Below, one piece after another: positions 63,155-64,000 of a stretch of 64,000 nt of DNA (position 1 is its first letter; every line of letters begins with the position of its first letter). Position numbers and translations under genes: made by a program. This stretch comes from Aurantimonas aggregata. Lineage in GTDB: Bacteria; Pseudomonadota; Alphaproteobacteria; Rhizobiales; Rhizobiaceae. The notes under the pieces are model-generated. The model had not been told where the DNA came from. It was given only the letters and a program-made list of their open reading frames with translations, and did no database searches. The stretch covers positions 58,678 to 122,677 of the forward strand of contig NZ_JAAAMJ010000013.1 in the NCBI RefSeq assembly GCF_010500835.1, given 5' to 3'.

Positions 63155-63450
63155 GCAGCCGTCCTGATGGGCACCGACAACTCCTCACGTCCGCTGTAAG
63201 AGCATGACTTCTGTACGAATTAGGACGGCTCGCTGGATACGCATTCACAGCAACCATCGGGCACACTTCCTGAGACCACGGCCCGCGCAAATCGCTTGAG
63301 GCCCATTCTGCTAATCCGAGCAGAAGGGTAACTCACTCTTCGGATAGGGGTGGCATGCAGTCAGAACACGTCGGAAAACTACGCGGGCCTACTGACAAAC
63401 CGATACGTATTGAATATGTTGCTATGCCACGAAGTATTATCGTAGGGACG
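63155..63450. other. Spacer between crcB pair and SLOG gene
   Basis: The region between the divergent crcB and SLOG genes holds no gene, riboswitch or terminator that I can support. Base use becomes noticeably more AT-rich toward the right side, from about 63350 on. A reading frame upstream of 63451 is open but not family-like. Confidence 0.5.
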
Positions 63451-63924
63451 ATGCGACAGGCAGTTCATAAGATCGTCAGCGGTGGCCAGACTGGTGTTGA
63501 TCGCGCTGCGCTCGACGTAGCGCTGGAACTTGGCATTTCCATTGGGGGTTGGGTTCCAAAGGGACGGCTAGCCGAGGATGGTGAACTCTCCGTCCGCTAT
63601 CGCGACCTAGTAGAATCGGACGAGTCGAGCTCTGAATTAAGGACCCGTTTGAACGTTGGGTCTTCGGATTCAACGCTAGTTTTAACCACAGCTAATAAAA
63701 GCAAAGGGACCGAACTGACAATATTAACTGCGGGTAATTTTTCAAAACCGGTCTGCGTAGTTAATGTAGATAAATCAGATGTATCGATCAGGGAGGCAGC
63801 CAACGAGATTCGCGATTGGCTACAAATCCAGAAGCCAATCGTTCTGAATGTAGCGGGGCCCCGAGCATCAGAATGGAGTGCACCCCATTTCGCCGGACAA
63901 GCGGCGGTTGGGTTTAGGCACTGA
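63451..63924 (+). CDS. SLOG-family 'putative molybdenum carrier', 3' end replaced by IS3
   Basis: The N-terminal ~141 residues are a SLOG-superfamily protein annotated as a putative molybdenum carrier: HKIVSGGQTGVDRAALDVALELG, GGWVPKGRLAEDG, DSTLVLTTANKSKGTE and VLNVAGPRASE. In relatives the protein continues with an amphipathic helix of about 15-20 residues; here that is lost, because the IS3-family element starts at 63874 and the last 16 residues (WSAPHFAGQAAVGFRH) are read from IS sequence. Codon use is clearly AT-richer than in neighbours. I start at 63451; in-frame ATGs at 63424 and 63355 are alternatives. Probably non-functional. Confidence 0.8.
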   Translation: MRQAVHKIVSGGQTGVDRAALDVALELGISIGGWVPKGRLAEDGELSVRYRDLVESDESSSELRTRLNVGSSDSTLVLTTANKSKGTELTILTAGNFSKPVCVVNVDKSDVSIREAANEIRDWLQIQKPIVLNVAGPRASEWSAPHFAGQAAVGFRH

Positions 63925-64000
63925 GCCTGATGAACTCGCGCGGCGAGCGGAACTTTAATCCTGAGTGCGGGTGGACCTCGCAATAATCCTCGATCCAGTC
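63874..64000 (-). mobile_element. IS3-family insertion sequence, end fragment in window
   Basis: TGGAGTGCACCCC at 63874-63886 looks like an IS3-family terminal repeat (TG start, A/T-poor CCCC). It lies 28 bases past the stop of a transposase reading frame on the minus strand, as expected for the right end of an IS3 element. The element continues beyond 64000. A short target duplication just left of 63874 is likely but cannot be checked without the other end. Confidence 0.8.
63914..64000 (-). CDS. IS3-family transposase OrfB, C-terminal end (partial)
   Basis: Twenty-eight residues in frame from the window edge to the stop at 63914: WIEDYCEVHPHSG, then LKFRSPREFIRLSA. This matches the C terminus of IS3-family OrfB (W-x2-YN-x3-PHSxLxxxSPxEF), the last part of the DDE integrase domain after the catalytic glutamate. 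The frame is open to the window edge. The cysteine where most members have Asn (DYC) is unusual. The IS3 subgroup is not determined. Confidence 0.9.
   Translation of the reverse strand, partial: DWIEDYCEVHPHSGLKFRSPREFIRLSA

Noticed and set aside
63155..63350. Fluoride riboswitch upstream of crcB
   Set aside because: No arrangement of the conserved crcB-motif bases and pseudoknot could be recognised on the minus strand.

Overview
The window is a GC-rich chromosomal segment of an alphaproteobacterium, most likely of the order Hyphomicrobiales (Rhizobiales). The evidence is gene content and order: a fused ispDF gene, the run dusB(nifR3)-ntrBC-ntrYX-trkA-hfq-hflX, a glnB-glnA pair, phosphatidylcholine synthase, an invasion-associated locus B protein, and an SOS box of the alphaproteobacterial GTTC-N7-GTTC type between uvrA and ssb. 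I do not name a genus.

Layout. 1-6395: end of the pyruvate dehydrogenase cluster (pdhB end, an SRPBCC gene, pdhC, an SGNH hydrolase, lpd), then a small membrane protein, lipA and a RatA/COQ10 gene; E2 lipoylation depends on LipA, so these genes belong together. 6356-8073 (minus): pncC/cinA and ispDF. 8240-18859: dusB, the NtrBC and NtrYX two-component systems, trkA, hfq and hflX, closed by a terminator shared with a convergent DEAD-box helicase. 20594-29362: alpha/beta hydrolase, a secreted unknown, parE, the nitrogen genes glnA and glnB behind a sigma-54 promoter, the NAD(P)HX repair enzyme, a DUF72 gene and a GST. 29396-41348: uvrA/ssb with SOS box, marC, gyrA, coaD, two tandem cyclophilins, and queA-tgt for queuosine. 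41401-49673: tRNA-Lys, ccdA, a DUF502 gene, recG, sdhE and mfd. 49772-60203: secreted unknown, lone YejA-like binding protein, ialB, hspQ, AEC transporter, a UbiH-like monooxygenase, pcs, a quinone oxidoreductase and glgX.

60204-64000 is the accessory end. An IS110-family element sits just after glgX. Its leader contains a structured region with copies of both element ends, as expected of a bridge RNA. Next come a small secreted protein, a DUF190-crcB-crcB fluoride-export cluster, and an AT-richer SLOG-family gene whose 3' end is cut off by an IS3-family element that runs out of the window.

Most of the window is housekeeping. The observations most worth a second look are the IS110 bridge-RNA candidate with its reconstructed target site, the IS3-truncated SLOG gene, the tRNA-guanine transglycosylase lacking three of four zinc ligands, and the sigma-54 and SOS sites.
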